Translations under genes and position numbers: made by a program | Notes under the pieces: generated by a model | The model's database searches: none | The model's input: only the letters and a program-made list of their open reading frames with translations | Told to the model about the DNA's origin: nothing | Assembly: GCA_030699825.1 (NCBI GenBank) | Contig: JAUYKV010000037.1 | Coordinates: 62,001 to 126,000, forward strand | Direction of reading: 5' to 3' | From: Pseudomonas sp. | Lineage (GTDB): Bacteria; Pseudomonadota; Gammaproteobacteria; Pseudomonadales; Pseudomonadaceae | Length of the DNA stretch: 64,000 nt | Shown here: positions 37,788 to 48,649 of the stretch, piece after piece | How positions within the stretch are numbered: position 1 is the stretch's first letter | How the letters are laid out: the number at the start of each line of letters is the position of its first letter

Positions 37788-39140
37788 ATGAGTGCGCTCT
37801 ATATGATTGTCGGTACCCTGGTTGCACTCGGGGTGCTGGTTACTTTTCACGAGTTCGGTCACTTCTGGGTGGCGCGCCGCTGCGGGGTCAAGGTCCTGCG
37901 TTTTTCCGTGGGCTTCGGTACGCCGCTGCTGCGCTGGCATGATCGTCAGGGTACCGAGTTCGTCATCGCCGCCATTCCCCTGGGCGGCTACGTCAAGATG
38001 CTCGATGAGCGCGAAGGCGATGTGCCGCCCGCGCAGCTCGAGCAGTCGTTCAATCGCAAGAGCGTGCGCCAGCGGATCGCCATAGTGGCGGCGGGCCCAG
38101 TCGCCAACTTCCTGCTGGCCCTGGTGTTTTTCTGGGCAGTGGCGATGCTTGGCAGTCAGCAGGTGCGTCCGGTTATCGGGGCGGTGGAGGTCGGCAGTCT
38201 GGCGGCCGCTGCCGGGTTGCAGGTGGGACAGGAAATCGTTGCGGTGAATGGCGAGCCGACCACCGGCTGGGCGGCGGTCAATCTGCAGCTGGTGCGCCGT
38301 CTGGGTGAAAGTGGCACCTTGAACGTGGATGTCCGCGATCAGGGTTCCACTGCTGACAGTCCGCGACAAGTCGTGCTGAAGGACTGGCTCAGGGGCGTCG
38401 AGGAACCCAATCCGATTGCCTCCCTGGGTATCCGCCCCTGGCGCCCGGCGCTGTTGCCGGTGCTGGCGCAGCTGGATCCGCAAGGTCCGGCGCAGGCTGC
38501 CGGATTGCAGGTTGGCGACCGCCTGCTGCGGCTCGATGGCGAGCCGCTGGATGAGTGGCAGCAGTTGGTCGATCGCGTGCAGGCCATGCCGGGCGAACCG
38601 ATCGGTCTGGTCGTCGAGCGTGACGGGCAGGAGCTGCAGGTGGCCGTGACCCTCGCCGCACGCGGTGAGGGTGAGGCTCGCACGGGTTATCTGGGCGCTG
38701 GCGTTGAAGGTGTCGAGTGGCCAGCAGAGATGCTGCGTGAGGTCAGCTTCGGGCCGTTGGAGGCCGTGGCTGAGGGCTTTCGGCGCACCTGGACGATGAG
38801 CCTGCTGACTCTCGATTCCTTGAAGAAAATGCTGTTTGGCGAGCTCTCGGTAAAAAACTTGAGCGGGCCGATAACCATTGCTAAAGTGGCGGGCGCTTCG
38901 GCCGAGTCGGGCTTGGGGGATTTTCTCAACTTCCTCGCCTACTTGAGCATAAGTCTGGGGGTTCTCAATTTGTTGCCAATCCCTGTGCTGGATGGGGGAC
39001 ATCTGCTGTATTACCTGGTCGAGTGGGTGCGTGGTCGTCCGTTGTCGGAACGGGTGCAGGGTTGGGGGATGCAGATTGGTATCAGTTTGGTGATCGGGGT
39101 GATGTTGTTGGCCTTGATCAACGACCTGGGGCGTCTGTAG
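37788..39140 (+). CDS. rseP: Site-2 intramembrane metalloprotease RseP
   Basis: A 450-residue inner-membrane zinc protease that completes cleavage of the anti-sigma factor (MucA/RseA) in the envelope stress response. The zinc motif HEFGH is at 21-25 in the first membrane helix. Two PDZ domains follow (around 120-200 and 215-290; the second includes [16 protein letters not shown]). The other metal ligand lies in NLLPIPVLDGGHLL. The location before bamA is conserved and fits its link to outer-membrane stress. A strong hairpin follows the stop. Confidence 0.97.
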   Translation: MSALYMIVGTLVALGVLVTFHEFGHFWVARRCGVKVLRFSVGFGTPLLRWHDRQGTEFVIAAIPLGGYVKMLDEREGDVPPAQLEQSFNRKSVRQRIAIVAAGPVANFLLALVFFWAVAMLGSQQVRPVIGAVEVGSLAAAAGLQVGQEIVAVNGEPTTGWAAVNLQLVRRLGESGTLNVDVRDQGSTADSPRQVVLKDWLRGVEEPNPIASLGIRPWRPALLPVLAQLDPQGPAQAAGLQVGDRLLRLDGEPLDEWQQLVDRVQAMPGEPIGLVVERDGQELQVAVTLAARGEGEARTGYLGAGVEGVEWPAEMLREVSFGPLEAVAEGFRRTWTMSLLTLDSLKKMLFGELSVKNLSGPITIAKVAGASAESGLGDFLNFLAYLSISLGVLNLLPIPVLDGGHLLYYLVEWVRGRPLSERVQGWGMQIGISLVIGVMLLALINDLGRL

Positions 39141-39176
39141 TCGCAACTGGAATTACAACGCTACTGAATTACAAAA

Positions 39177-39202
39177 CTGCCGCCTTGGGCGGCAGATTTT
39201 TT
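39177..39202 (+). terminator. Intrinsic terminator/attenuator between rseP and bamA
   Basis: A perfect 8-bp stem CTGCCGCC / GGCGGCAG with loop TTG, followed by A and six T. It sits 36 bases after the rseP stop and 28 bases before bamA. It should end most upstream transcripts, so bamA either has its own promoter (not evident in the 90-bp gap) or is expressed by read-through. Confidence 0.85.
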
Positions 39203-39230
39203 ATCGTCAGTTGGAATAAGAAAGGACTTC

Positions 39231-41582
39231 ATGAAACGTCTGCTGCTACCTGCGGTGCTTGCCGCATTGATGATCGCCGAAGTTCACGCCGAGTCCTTCA
39301 CCATCTCCGATATTCGCGTCAATGGCTTGCAGCGTGTGTCTGCGGGCAGCGTATTCGGTGCCTTGCCGCTCAATGTCGGTGAAGAAGCCGATGATCGCGC
39401 GTTGGTTGAAGCGACTCGTGGCCTGTTCAAGACCGGCTTCTTCCAGGATATCCAGCTCGGTCGCGATGGTGACGTGCTGGTCATTACCGTGGTGGAGCGG
39501 CCGTCGATTTCCGGCATCGAGATCGAGGGCAACAAGGCCATCAGCAGCGAAGACCTGCTCAAGGGGCTGAATCAGTCCGGGCTGGCCGAGGGCGAGATCT
39601 TCCAGCGCGCGACCCTCGAAGGGGTGCGTAACGAGCTGCAGCGCCAGTATGTGGCCCAGGGCCGTTACTCGGCCGAGATCGAAACCGAAGTGATCCCGCA
39701 GCCGCGTAACCGCGTGGCGCTGAAGATCAACATCAATGAAGGTACGGTCGCCGCCATCCAGCACATCAACGTGGTGGGCAACAGCGTCTTTGCCGACGAA
39801 GACCTGTCTGACCTGTTCGAGCTGAAGACCAGCAACTGGCTGTCGTTCTTCAGAAACGACGACAAGTATGCCCGCGAAAAGCTCTCCGGCGACCTGGAGC
39901 GCCTGCGTTCCTACTACCTGGACCGCGGCTACATCAACATGGATATCTCCTCGACCCAGGTCTCCATTACCCCGGACAAGAAGCACGTCTACATCACAGT
40001 CAACGTCGACGAGGGCGAGAAGTACAGCGTGCGTGAGGTCAAGCTCAGCGGCGACCTGAAAGTGGCGGAAGATGACATCAGGGCATTGCTGCTGGTCAAA
40101 GAAGGCCAGGTGTTCTCGCGCAAGGTGATGACTACTACCTCGGAGCTGATCACCCGCCGTCTGGGTAACGAGGGCTACACCTTCGCCAACGTCAATGGGG
40201 TGCCGCAGGCGCACGACGAAGACAACACGGTGTCCATCACCTTCGTTATCGATCCGGGTAAGCGCGCCTACGTCAACCGCGTCAACTTCCGCGGCAACAC
40301 CAAGACCGAAGATGAAGTGCTGCGCCGTGAGATGCGCCAGATCGAAGGCGGCTGGGCTTCGACCTACCTGATCGATCAGTCGAAAACCCGTCTGGAGCGC
40401 CTGGGCTTCTTCAAGGAAGTCAACGTCGAAACTCCGCAAGTGCCGGGTACCGACGACCAGATCGACGTCAATTACAGCGTCGAAGAGCAGGCGTCCGGTT
40501 CGATCACCGCCAGCGTCGGTTTCGCCCAGAACGCCGGTTTGATCCTCGGTGGCTCGATCACCCAGAACAACTTCCTCGGCACCGGTAACAAGGTCAGCGT
40601 CGGCTTGACCCGCAGCGAGTACCAGGAACGCTACAACTTCGGCTTCGTCGACCCCTACTGGACTGCCGATGGCGTCAGCCTGGGCTACAACGCCTTCTAC
40701 CGCACCACCGACTACGACGAACTCGACACCGATGTCTCCAGCTATGCGGTGGACAGCTTTGGCGTTGGCGCCAGCATCGGTTATCCGATCAGCGAGACCT
40801 CGCGCCTGACCTACGGCCTGACCGTGCAGCAGGATGACATCAGCACCGGCGTGTTCACGGTCGACGAGATCTTCGAGTTCCTTAAGAACGAAGGCGACAG
40901 CTACCTGAACCTCAAGGCCTCGGTGGGCTGGTCGGAATCGACCCTCAACCGCGGAACCATGGCCACCCGCGGTCATTCGCAGAGCCTGGTGCTGGAAACC
41001 ACGGTGCCGGGTAGTGACTTGTCGTTCTACAAGGTCGACTACCGTGGCCAGGTGTTCAAGCCGCTGAGCGACAGCTACGCCCTGCGTTTCCACACCCAGT
41101 TGGGCTATGGCGATAGCTACGGCTCGACCGAGGAACTGCCGTTCTACGAACATTACTACGCCGGCGGCTTCGGCTCGGTGCGCGGTTTCGAGGACAGCAG
41201 CCTGGGGCCGCGCAGTACCCCGAGCACGGGCGTCAATCCGGGCACTCAGGCTGACCCCGATCAGGACCCGCTGCCGTTCGGTGGTAATGTGCTGATCCAG
41301 GGCGGCGTCGAGCTGTTGTTCCCGATGCCGTTCGTCAAGGATCAGCGTTCGCTGCGTACCGCGCTGTTCTGGGATGTGGGTAATGTGTTCGACACCAGTT
41401 GCGGCAGCACCCAGGCCGACTGTGGCAGCATCGACGCCGGCGAACTGGCCAGTTCCGTGGGCGTGGGCCTGACCTGGATCACTGCGCTGGGGCCGTTGAG
41501 TTTCAGCCTGGCCATGCCGATCGTCAAACCGGATGACGCCGACACCCAGGTCTTCCAATTCTCCCTCGGTCAGACGTTCTAA
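39231..41582 (+). CDS. bamA: Outer membrane protein assembly factor BamA
   Basis: A 783-residue Omp85-family protein, the core of the machine that inserts beta-barrel proteins in the outer membrane. A signal peptide MKRLLLPAVLAALMIAEVHA precedes five POTRA domains (about 22-425, starting FTISDIRVNGLQRV), then a 16-strand barrel ending in the aromatic C-terminal signature FSLGQTF. The barrel contains the VRGF motif (GGFGSVRGFEDSSLGPR), needed for lid-lock of loop 6. AAGAAAGGA precedes the ATG. The periplasmic chaperone Skp follows. Confidence 0.98.
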   Translation: MKRLLLPAVLAALMIAEVHAESFTISDIRVNGLQRVSAGSVFGALPLNVGEEADDRALVEATRGLFKTGFFQDIQLGRDGDVLVITVVERPSISGIEIEGNKAISSEDLLKGLNQSGLAEGEIFQRATLEGVRNELQRQYVAQGRYSAEIETEVIPQPRNRVALKININEGTVAAIQHINVVGNSVFADEDLSDLFELKTSNWLSFFRNDDKYAREKLSGDLERLRSYYLDRGYINMDISSTQVSITPDKKHVYITVNVDEGEKYSVREVKLSGDLKVAEDDIRALLLVKEGQVFSRKVMTTTSELITRRLGNEGYTFANVNGVPQAHDEDNTVSITFVIDPGKRAYVNRVNFRGNTKTEDEVLRREMRQIEGGWASTYLIDQSKTRLERLGFFKEVNVETPQVPGTDDQIDVNYSVEEQASGSITASVGFAQNAGLILGGSITQNNFLGTGNKVSVGLTRSEYQERYNFGFVDPYWTADGVSLGYNAFYRTTDYDELDTDVSSYAVDSFGVGASIGYPISETSRLTYGLTVQQDDISTGVFTVDEIFEFLKNEGDSYLNLKASVGWSESTLNRGTMATRGHSQSLVLETTVPGSDLSFYKVDYRGQVFKPLSDSYALRFHTQLGYGDSYGSTEELPFYEHYYAGGFGSVRGFEDSSLGPRSTPSTGVNPGTQADPDQDPLPFGGNVLIQGGVELLFPMPFVKDQRSLRTALFWDVGNVFDTSCGSTQADCGSIDAGELASSVGVGLTWITALGPLSFSLAMPIVKPDDADTQVFQFSLGQTF

Positions 41583-41630
41583 GCGCCTGGTCACTTGTAC
41601 AACGACAACAGTTTTTGCAGGAGTTGCACC

Positions 41631-42134
41631 GTGCGTAAGTTGACTCATCTGGTTCTGTTAAGCGTGGCCTTGCTGGCGACCCCAGCATTCGCCGAAATGA
41701 AAATAGCGGTACTCAATTACCAAATGGCCCTGCTCGAGTCCGATGCGGCCAAGCGCTATGCGGTCGATGCCGAGAAGAAGTTCGGCCCGCAGCTGAACAA
41801 ACTCAAGACCCTGGAAGGCGATGCCAAGCGCATTCAGGATCGCATCGTCAAAGATGGCGACAAGATGCAGACCGCCGAGCGTGAACGTCTCGAGCTGGAA
41901 TTCAAGCAGAAAGCCCGCGATTTTCAGTTCCAGTCCAAGGAGCTGAACGAATCCAAGGCTGTTGCCGATCGCGAGATGCTGAAAAAGCTCAAGCCGAACC
42001 TGGACAAGGCCGTGGAAGAAGTGATCAAGAAAGGCAGCTTTGACCTGGTGCTCGAGCGCGGCGCGGTGATCGATGTCAAACCTCAGTTCGACATCACGCT
42101 GCAAGTCATCGAGCGCATGAATCAGCTGCGCTGA
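41631..42134 (+). CDS. skp: Periplasmic chaperone Skp/OmpH
   Basis: A 167-residue protein that keeps unfolded outer-membrane proteins soluble on their way to BamA. The start is GTG 41631: AGGAG at 41619-41623 is well placed and the product opens with a clean signal peptide ([20 protein letters not shown]). The mature part begins [20 protein letters not shown] and is mostly charged coiled coil, as in the trimeric tentacle structure. It ends two bases before lpxD. Confidence 0.95.
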   Translation: MRKLTHLVLLSVALLATPAFAEMKIAVLNYQMALLESDAAKRYAVDAEKKFGPQLNKLKTLEGDAKRIQDRIVKDGDKMQTAERERLELEFKQKARDFQFQSKELNESKAVADREMLKKLKPNLDKAVEEVIKKGSFDLVLERGAVIDVKPQFDITLQVIERMNQLR

Positions 42135-42136
42135 TC

Positions 42137-43195
42137 ATGGCGGCTCCGGCTTTTACCCTTGGCCAACTGGCCACGCGCCTGGGCGCCACCTTGCGTGGCG
42201 CCGCCGACAAGGCGATCAGCGGTTTGGCCACCCTGCAGGAGGCCGGCCCCGATCAGCTGAGTTTTCTGGCTAATCCGCAATACCGCAAATACCTGCCCGA
42301 TTGCCGTGCCGGCGCGGTGCTGTTGACCACTGCCGATGCCGACAGCTTCGGCGGTGATGCGCTGATCGTGGCCAATCCCTACCTGGCCTACGCGCAACTG
42401 TCCCACCTGTTCGATCGCAAGCCGCAGGCGCTGGCCGGCGTACATCCGACCGCACTGGTGGCGGCCGATGCGCAGGTGGATGGTAGCGCCAGCATCGGTG
42501 CTTACGCGGTGATCGAGGCGGGCGCGCGGATCGCTGCCGGGGTGACGGTCGGGGCCCATTGCGTGATCGGTGCGCGTTCGCTGATCGGCGAGGGCGGCTG
42601 GCTCGCGGCGCGGGTCACCCTGTACCACGATGTGCGCATCGGCAAGCGGGTGGTGATCCAGTCGGGGGCGGTAATCGGCGGCGAGGGCTTCGGCTTCGCC
42701 AACGAGAAGGGTGTCTGGCAGAAGATTGCCCAACTCGGTGGCGTGGTGATCGGCGACGACGTCGAAATCGGCGCCAACACCACTATTGACCGCGGTGCGC
42801 TGGCCGATACGCTGATCGGTAACGGGGTCAAGCTGGATAACCAGATCATGATCGCGCACAACGTGCAGATCGGCGACAACACGGCCATGGCCGGCTGTGC
42901 GGGTATTTCCGGCAGCACCAAAATCGGCAAGAACTGTATGATCGCCGGCGGCGTCGGCATGGTCGGGCACATCGAAGTCTGCGACGGCGTGTTCGTCACC
43001 GGCATGACCATGGTGACCCGTTCGATCACCGAGCCGGGTTCTTATTCTTCCGGCACCGCCATGCAGCCGGCGGGCGAGTGGCGCAAGAGCGCGGCGCGCA
43101 TTCGTCAGCTGGATGACATGGCGCGGCGACTGCAACAGTTGGAAAAACAACTGGCGATAGTGACCACCAGCGGGAATGCCTCATCTGATGCCTGA
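42137..43195 (+). CDS. lpxD: UDP-3-O-(3-hydroxyacyl)glucosamine N-acyltransferase
   Basis: A 352-residue enzyme for the third step of lipid A synthesis. The N-terminal substrate-binding domain is followed by a left-handed beta-helix of hexapeptide repeats ([58 protein letters not shown]) holding the catalytic His in NQIMIAHNV. The C-terminal helix is typical. The start is two bases after the skp stop. It is part of the lpxD-fabZ-lpxA-lpxB group. Confidence 0.97.
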   Translation: MAAPAFTLGQLATRLGATLRGAADKAISGLATLQEAGPDQLSFLANPQYRKYLPDCRAGAVLLTTADADSFGGDALIVANPYLAYAQLSHLFDRKPQALAGVHPTALVAADAQVDGSASIGAYAVIEAGARIAAGVTVGAHCVIGARSLIGEGGWLAARVTLYHDVRIGKRVVIQSGAVIGGEGFGFANEKGVWQKIAQLGGVVIGDDVEIGANTTIDRGALADTLIGNGVKLDNQIMIAHNVQIGDNTAMAGCAGISGSTKIGKNCMIAGGVGMVGHIEVCDGVFVTGMTMVTRSITEPGSYSSGTAMQPAGEWRKSAARIRQLDDMARRLQQLEKQLAIVTTSGNASSDA

Positions 43196-43242
43196 GCCGC
43201 TTATGCCGTGCTCTCCTCTTTTTATTACAGGCTTCTCTGGAC

Positions 43243-43683
43243 ATGATGGACATCAACGAAATACGTGAGTACCTGCCGCATCGTTACCCGTTCCTGCTGG
43301 TCGATCGGGTGGTGGATCTGGATGTAGAAGGCAAGTGCATTCGTGCGCACAAGAATGTCAGCATCAATGAACCGTTCTTCAACGGCCACTTTCCCCAGCA
43401 TCCGATCATGCCAGGCGTGCTGATCATCGAGGCCATGGCCCAAGCGGCCGGCATTCTCGGTTTCAAGATGATGGGCCTGAAGCCCACCGACGGTACCTTG
43501 TATTACTTCGTCGGCTCGGACAAGCTGCGCTTTCGTCATCCGGTGGTGCCGGGCGATCAATTGATCCTCGAGGCCCGCCACCTGAGTAACAAGCGCAGCA
43601 TCTGGAAGTTCGAATGCAGGGCCAGTGTCGACGGCAAGGAAGTATGTTCGGCTGAAATCATCTGTGCGGAACGCAAACTATGA
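43243..43683 (+). CDS. fabZ: 3-hydroxyacyl-[acyl-carrier-protein] dehydratase
   Basis: A 146-residue hot-dog-fold enzyme that dehydrates 3-hydroxyacyl-ACP in fatty-acid elongation. The catalytic pair is H49 in [16 protein letters not shown] and E63 in [10 protein letters not shown]. It lies between lpxD and lpxA, balancing use of hydroxyacyl-ACP between fatty acids and lipid A. The stop overlaps lpxA (ATGA). Confidence 0.98.
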   Translation: MMDINEIREYLPHRYPFLLVDRVVDLDVEGKCIRAHKNVSINEPFFNGHFPQHPIMPGVLIIEAMAQAAGILGFKMMGLKPTDGTLYYFVGSDKLRFRHPVVPGDQLILEARHLSNKRSIWKFECRASVDGKEVCSAEIICAERKL

Positions 43684-44456
43684 GTTTGATTGACCCTCGC
43701 GCCATCATCGATCCCTCTGCCAGGCTGGCCGACGACGTTGTCGTTGGCCCTTGGTCGATCATTGGGCCAGATGTGGAAATCGGTGAGGGTACAGTGCTCG
43801 GGCCCAATGTGATCATCAAGGGGCCAACCAGAATTGGTAAGCACAATCGCGTCTATCAGTTCTCCTCGCTGGGCGAGGACACGCCGGATCGCAAGTACAA
43901 GGGCGAGCCGACGCGTCTGGTGATTGGCGATCACAACATCATTCGCGAAGGTGTCACCATGCACCGGGGCACCATCCAGGACCGCGACGAGACCACCGTG
44001 GGCGACCACAACCTGATCATGGCCTATGCGCATATCGGCCATGACAGCGTGGTCGGCAACCACTGCATCCTGGTCAACAATGTCGCGTTGGCCGGCCACG
44101 TGCACATCGGCGACTGGGCGATCCTGTCCGGTTACACCCTGGTCCATCAGTTCTGCCATATCGGCGCGCACAGCTTTGCCGGCATGGGCAGCGCGATCGG
44201 CAAGGATGTGCCGGCCTACGTCACGGTTTCCGGCAATCCGGCGGAAGCGCGCAGCATGAATTTCGAAGGCCTGCGCCGCCGTGGCTTCAGTGCCGAGTCG
44301 ATCCAGGCCCTGCGCCGCGCCTACAAGACCGTGTATCGCCAGGGCTTGACCATCGAAGAAGCCCTGGTGGAGTTGGCGGAGTCTTCCCTGCAGTTTCCCG
44401 AGGTGGCGGTGTTCCGCGATTCTATCCAGGCGTCCAATCGCGGCATTACCCGCTAA
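43680..44456 (+). CDS. lpxA: UDP-N-acetylglucosamine O-acyltransferase
   Basis: A 258-residue enzyme that starts lipid A synthesis by adding a 3-hydroxyacyl chain to UDP-GlcNAc. The beta-helix repeats run through [20 protein letters not shown], and the conserved active-site region is [15 protein letters not shown] followed by [12 protein letters not shown]. The C-terminal helical domain begins near [12 protein letters not shown]. It overlaps fabZ by four bases and precedes lpxB by three. Confidence 0.98.
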   Translation: MSLIDPRAIIDPSARLADDVVVGPWSIIGPDVEIGEGTVLGPNVIIKGPTRIGKHNRVYQFSSLGEDTPDRKYKGEPTRLVIGDHNIIREGVTMHRGTIQDRDETTVGDHNLIMAYAHIGHDSVVGNHCILVNNVALAGHVHIGDWAILSGYTLVHQFCHIGAHSFAGMGSAIGKDVPAYVTVSGNPAEARSMNFEGLRRRGFSAESIQALRRAYKTVYRQGLTIEEALVELAESSLQFPEVAVFRDSIQASNRGITR

Positions 44457-44459
44457 GTT

Positions 44460-45593
44460 ATGGCGGATCTATTGCGCGTCGCGCTGGTGGCTGGCGAAGC
44501 CTCCGGCGACATTCTCGGTGCCGGCCTGATGCAGGCCTTGAAGGCCCGTCATCCACAGATCGAATTCATCGGCGTCGGTGGCCCGCTTATGCAGGCCGAG
44601 GGCCTGACGTCCTATTTCCCCATGGAGCGTCTGGCGGTGATGGGCCTGGTCGAAGTGCTCGGTCGCCTGCCGGAGTTGCTGGCGCGACGCAGGCACTTGA
44701 TCAAGACCCTGATCGCGGCCAAGCCGGACGTGTTCATCGGTATCGATGCGCCGGATTTTAACCTGGGCCTCGAACTCAAATTGCGCCGTGGCGGGATCAA
44801 GACCGTGCACTACGTCAGCCCCTCGGTCTGGGCCTGGCGGCAGAAGCGCGTGTTGAAGATTCGTGAAGCCTGCGACCTGATGCTCTGCCTGTTTCCCTTC
44901 GAGGCGCAGTTTTACGAGGCCTATCGGGTGCCGGTGCGTTTCGTCGGTCATCCATTGGCCGATGCGATTCCCCAGCAGGCCGACCGGGCGGCGGCGCGCG
45001 AGGCCCTGGACTTGCCGCAGGACAGTACCGTGGTGGCCTTGTTACCGGGCAGTCGGGGCGGTGAGGTGGCGCGTCTGGGTGCGCTGTTTCTTGATGCGGC
45101 GGTGCGCTTGCGCACCCTGCGGCCGGGCCTCCGTTTCGTCTTGCCGTGTGCCAGCCCCGAGCGCCGCGTGCAGCTGGAGCAGATGCTGGTAGGGCGCGAC
45201 TTGCCCCTGAGCCTGCTCGATGGTCGCTCCCACGATGCCCTGGCGGCCTGTGATGCGGTGCTGATCGCCTCGGGCACGGCCACCCTGGAAGCCCTGCTGT
45301 ACAAGCGGCCAATGGTGGTGGCCTACAAAGTGGCGCCATTGACCTACCTGATTCTCAAGCGCCTGGTCAGCAGTGCCTATATCTCGCTGCCCAACCTGCT
45401 GGCCGAGCGCCTGCTGGTGCCCGAACTGATCCAGGAGGCGGCAACCCCGGAAGCCCTGGCCCAGGCGTTGGCACCGCTGCTCAATGACGGTGAAGTACAG
45501 ACCGAGGGTTTCGATGTGATTCATCGTGCCCTGCGCCGTGATGCCTCGGCCCAGGCGGCCGACGCCGTGCTCAAGCTGGTAGGGCAGGCCTGA
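44460..45593 (+). CDS. lpxB: Lipid-A-disaccharide synthase
   Basis: A 377-residue GT19 glycosyltransferase that joins lipid X to UDP-diacylglucosamine, giving the lipid A disaccharide. Signatures are [17 protein letters not shown] at the N terminus, [35 protein letters not shown], and [10 protein letters not shown]. Near the C terminus [20 protein letters not shown] marks the nucleotide-sugar site. The stop overlaps the rnhB start by one base (TGATG). Confidence 0.97.
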   Translation: MADLLRVALVAGEASGDILGAGLMQALKARHPQIEFIGVGGPLMQAEGLTSYFPMERLAVMGLVEVLGRLPELLARRRHLIKTLIAAKPDVFIGIDAPDFNLGLELKLRRGGIKTVHYVSPSVWAWRQKRVLKIREACDLMLCLFPFEAQFYEAYRVPVRFVGHPLADAIPQQADRAAAREALDLPQDSTVVALLPGSRGGEVARLGALFLDAAVRLRTLRPGLRFVLPCASPERRVQLEQMLVGRDLPLSLLDGRSHDALAACDAVLIASGTATLEALLYKRPMVVAYKVAPLTYLILKRLVSSAYISLPNLLAERLLVPELIQEAATPEALAQALAPLLNDGEVQTEGFDVIHRALRRDASAQAADAVLKLVGQA

Positions 45594-46204
45594 TGCAGCT
45601 GGGTCTGGATTTCAGTCAGGTGCAGGAGCTGGTCGCCGGTGTCGACGAGGTCGGCCGCGGCCCGTTGTGCGGCGCGGTGGTGACCGCGGCGGTGATCCTC
45701 GATCCGTTGCGGCCGATTCTGGGGCTCAACGATTCGAAGAAGCTCAGCGCGGCACGACGCGAACAACTTTTCGATGAAATCTGCGAGAAAGCCCTGGCCT
45801 GGTGCATCGCCCGCGCCGAGGTGGAGGAAATCGACCGCCTGAACATCCTGCACGCGACCATGCTGGCCATGCAGCGCGCGGTAGAAGGTTTGTCTGTCAT
45901 GCCGCGGCTGGCACTGATCGACGGCAATCGCTGCCCGGTGTTGCAGGTGCCGAGCGCGGCGGTGGTCAAGGGCGACAGCCAGGTCCCGGCGATCGCCGCC
46001 GCCTCTATCCTGGCCAAGGTCAGTCGTGATCGCGAGATGCTGTTGCTCGATGCGCAGTATCCCGGTTACGGCATCGCAGGACACAAGGGCTACCCGACGC
46101 CCGTGCACCTGGAGGCCCTGCGCCGCCTGGGGCCGACGCCGATTCACCGGCGCTCGTTCGCGCCGGTACGCAATCTGCTGGGCGAAAACCCTAAAAGCCG
46201 ATAG
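45593..46204 (+). CDS. rnhB: Ribonuclease HII
   Basis: A 203-residue enzyme that cuts RNA in RNA-DNA hybrids and removes single ribonucleotides from DNA. The acidic active site begins with D18 and E19 in [14 protein letters not shown], and further motifs are LNDSKKLS and [12 protein letters not shown]. It ends the rpsB-side conserved block. In other Pseudomonas genomes dnaE follows directly; here the suf operon intervenes. Confidence 0.97.
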   Translation: MQLGLDFSQVQELVAGVDEVGRGPLCGAVVTAAVILDPLRPILGLNDSKKLSAARREQLFDEICEKALAWCIARAEVEEIDRLNILHATMLAMQRAVEGLSVMPRLALIDGNRCPVLQVPSAAVVKGDSQVPAIAAASILAKVSRDREMLLLDAQYPGYGIAGHKGYPTPVHLEALRRLGPTPIHRRSFAPVRNLLGENPKSR

Positions 46205-46470
46205 AGCACCTGGCGTAGCCGGGTGCGAATCAATGGAGTCAGAGACATTGGTTTAAACAGTGACCCCTTAAAAGCAGCCAGTCTGCCCCATTGATCCGGG
46301 CAATCAGCTCGCCCAGCGGCAGGGCGCCCGACGCTGCTGGTGGATGACTCGAATCTGGCCTTGCGCGGCACCATGTGCTGCAGCGCCCCTCGCGGGACAG
46401 CAGCATGAGCACCGGGGGGCATCAAGCCAGTGCCCACGACGTGCTGACCACGTTCTCCGCCAGACGAGCA
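46205..46470. other. Gap at the left edge of the suf block, possible gene debris
   Basis: No complete gene is visible. One frame at 46322-46375 reads GRPTLLVDDSNLALRGTM, like the start of a response-regulator receiver domain, but stops soon after. The segment near 46225-46260 (AATCAATGGAGTCAGAGACA then TTGGTTTAAAC) has the look of short repeat or mobile-element junction DNA. It may be the scar where the suf block entered. Confidence 0.35.
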
Positions 46471-46495
46471 ATACTTGACTAAATTGCTTGGTTAT
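46471..46495 (+). promoter_or_regulatory. IscR type 1 site overlapping the suf regulator promoter
   Basis: This 25-bp sequence (ATACTTGACTAAATTGCTTG then GTTAT) fits the left half of the known IscR type 1 consensus (ATAsyyGACTrwww) fully and part of the right half. It contains TTGACT at 46475-46480, a good -35 element, with a weak CATGGT -10 seventeen bases on. Binding of Fe-S-loaded IscR would block the promoter, giving negative feedback as at the E. coli iscR promoter. It is 39 bases upstream of the regulator start. Confidence 0.7.
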
Positions 46496-46534
46496 TGCAT
46501 GGTACAGGCCTGTCCAGCCGGCTTGGAACCGTTA

Positions 46535-47017
46535 ATGAGACTGACTACTAAAGGCCGCTATGCGGTAACGGCGATGCTTGATCTTGCCTTTCATGAGGGG
46601 CAGGGCCCCATTACCCTGGCGCAAATTTCCCAGCGCCAAGGGGTGTCTATCTCATACCTGGAGCAACTGTTTGCCAAGTTGCGCCGTTGCCAGCTGGTCA
46701 ACAGTGTTCGCGGACCCGGCGGTGGTTATAGTTTGGCGAGCCCACCTGCGGACATCAGCGTGGTGCAGATCGTCGAAGCCGTGGATGATTCCATGGATGC
46801 CACGAGCTGCCTGGGCCAGGCTGACTGTCAACAGGGTGAGATGTGTTTGACCCATCACTTGTGGTCGGACCTGAGTGACTGGTTGCGGCAGTTTCTGGAG
46901 GGTATCAGCCTGGCTGATCTAGCCAGTCGCAGGGATATCCAGGGTGTCCATTTCCGTCAGGATCATCACGATGGAAGTGATCAGCCGCCGGACGACAGTC
47001 TTGTACGCATTATTTAA
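46535..47017 (+). CDS. iscR: IscR-type Rrf2-family Fe-S regulator of the suf operon
   Basis: A 160-residue regulator with an N-terminal winged helix (MRLTTKGRYAVTAMLDLAFH). The [2Fe-2S] ligands are present at the same positions as in E. coli IscR: C92, C98, C104 and H107 in SCLGQADCQQGEMCLTHH. The start is set at 46535 because upstream codons overlap the promoter and operator. It leads the suf operon and lies just after a probable IscR site, so it likely represses itself and suf when clusters are sufficient. A second IscR may exist in an isc operon outside the window. Confidence 0.93.
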   Translation: MRLTTKGRYAVTAMLDLAFHEGQGPITLAQISQRQGVSISYLEQLFAKLRRCQLVNSVRGPGGGYSLASPPADISVVQIVEAVDDSMDATSCLGQADCQQGEMCLTHHLWSDLSDWLRQFLEGISLADLASRRDIQGVHFRQDHHDGSDQPPDDSLVRII

Positions 47018-47152
47018 AAACGGCCATTAGAGCCGTCTGATTTACGCAGCACTCATGCCGGGCGCCATCGGCCCCGGTAGCGAGACTGCAAGCCTGAACT
47101 GACTTTGCCGCCAAGGGCTTTCGCCGATTGGCTGCATGACTGAGGTGATACC

Positions 47153-48589
<1,437 letters not shown>

Positions 48590-48649
48590 CTTGAGCACCT
48601 TGCAACGACCTTGAATACCCCCAACTCATGCACATATCAGGCATTAAAT

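Noticed and set aside
39246..41648. An 800-codon open frame antisense to bamA
   Set aside because: It mirrors the GC3-rich bamA codons, shows no family pattern and would destroy the clear Omp85 assignment; typical antisense shadow in high-GC DNA.
46475..46534. Longer IscR-like protein starting at TTG 46475
   Set aside because: The TTG is the -35 box inside the predicted operator, and IscR proteins begin with MRLTTKGRYAV as found at 46535.
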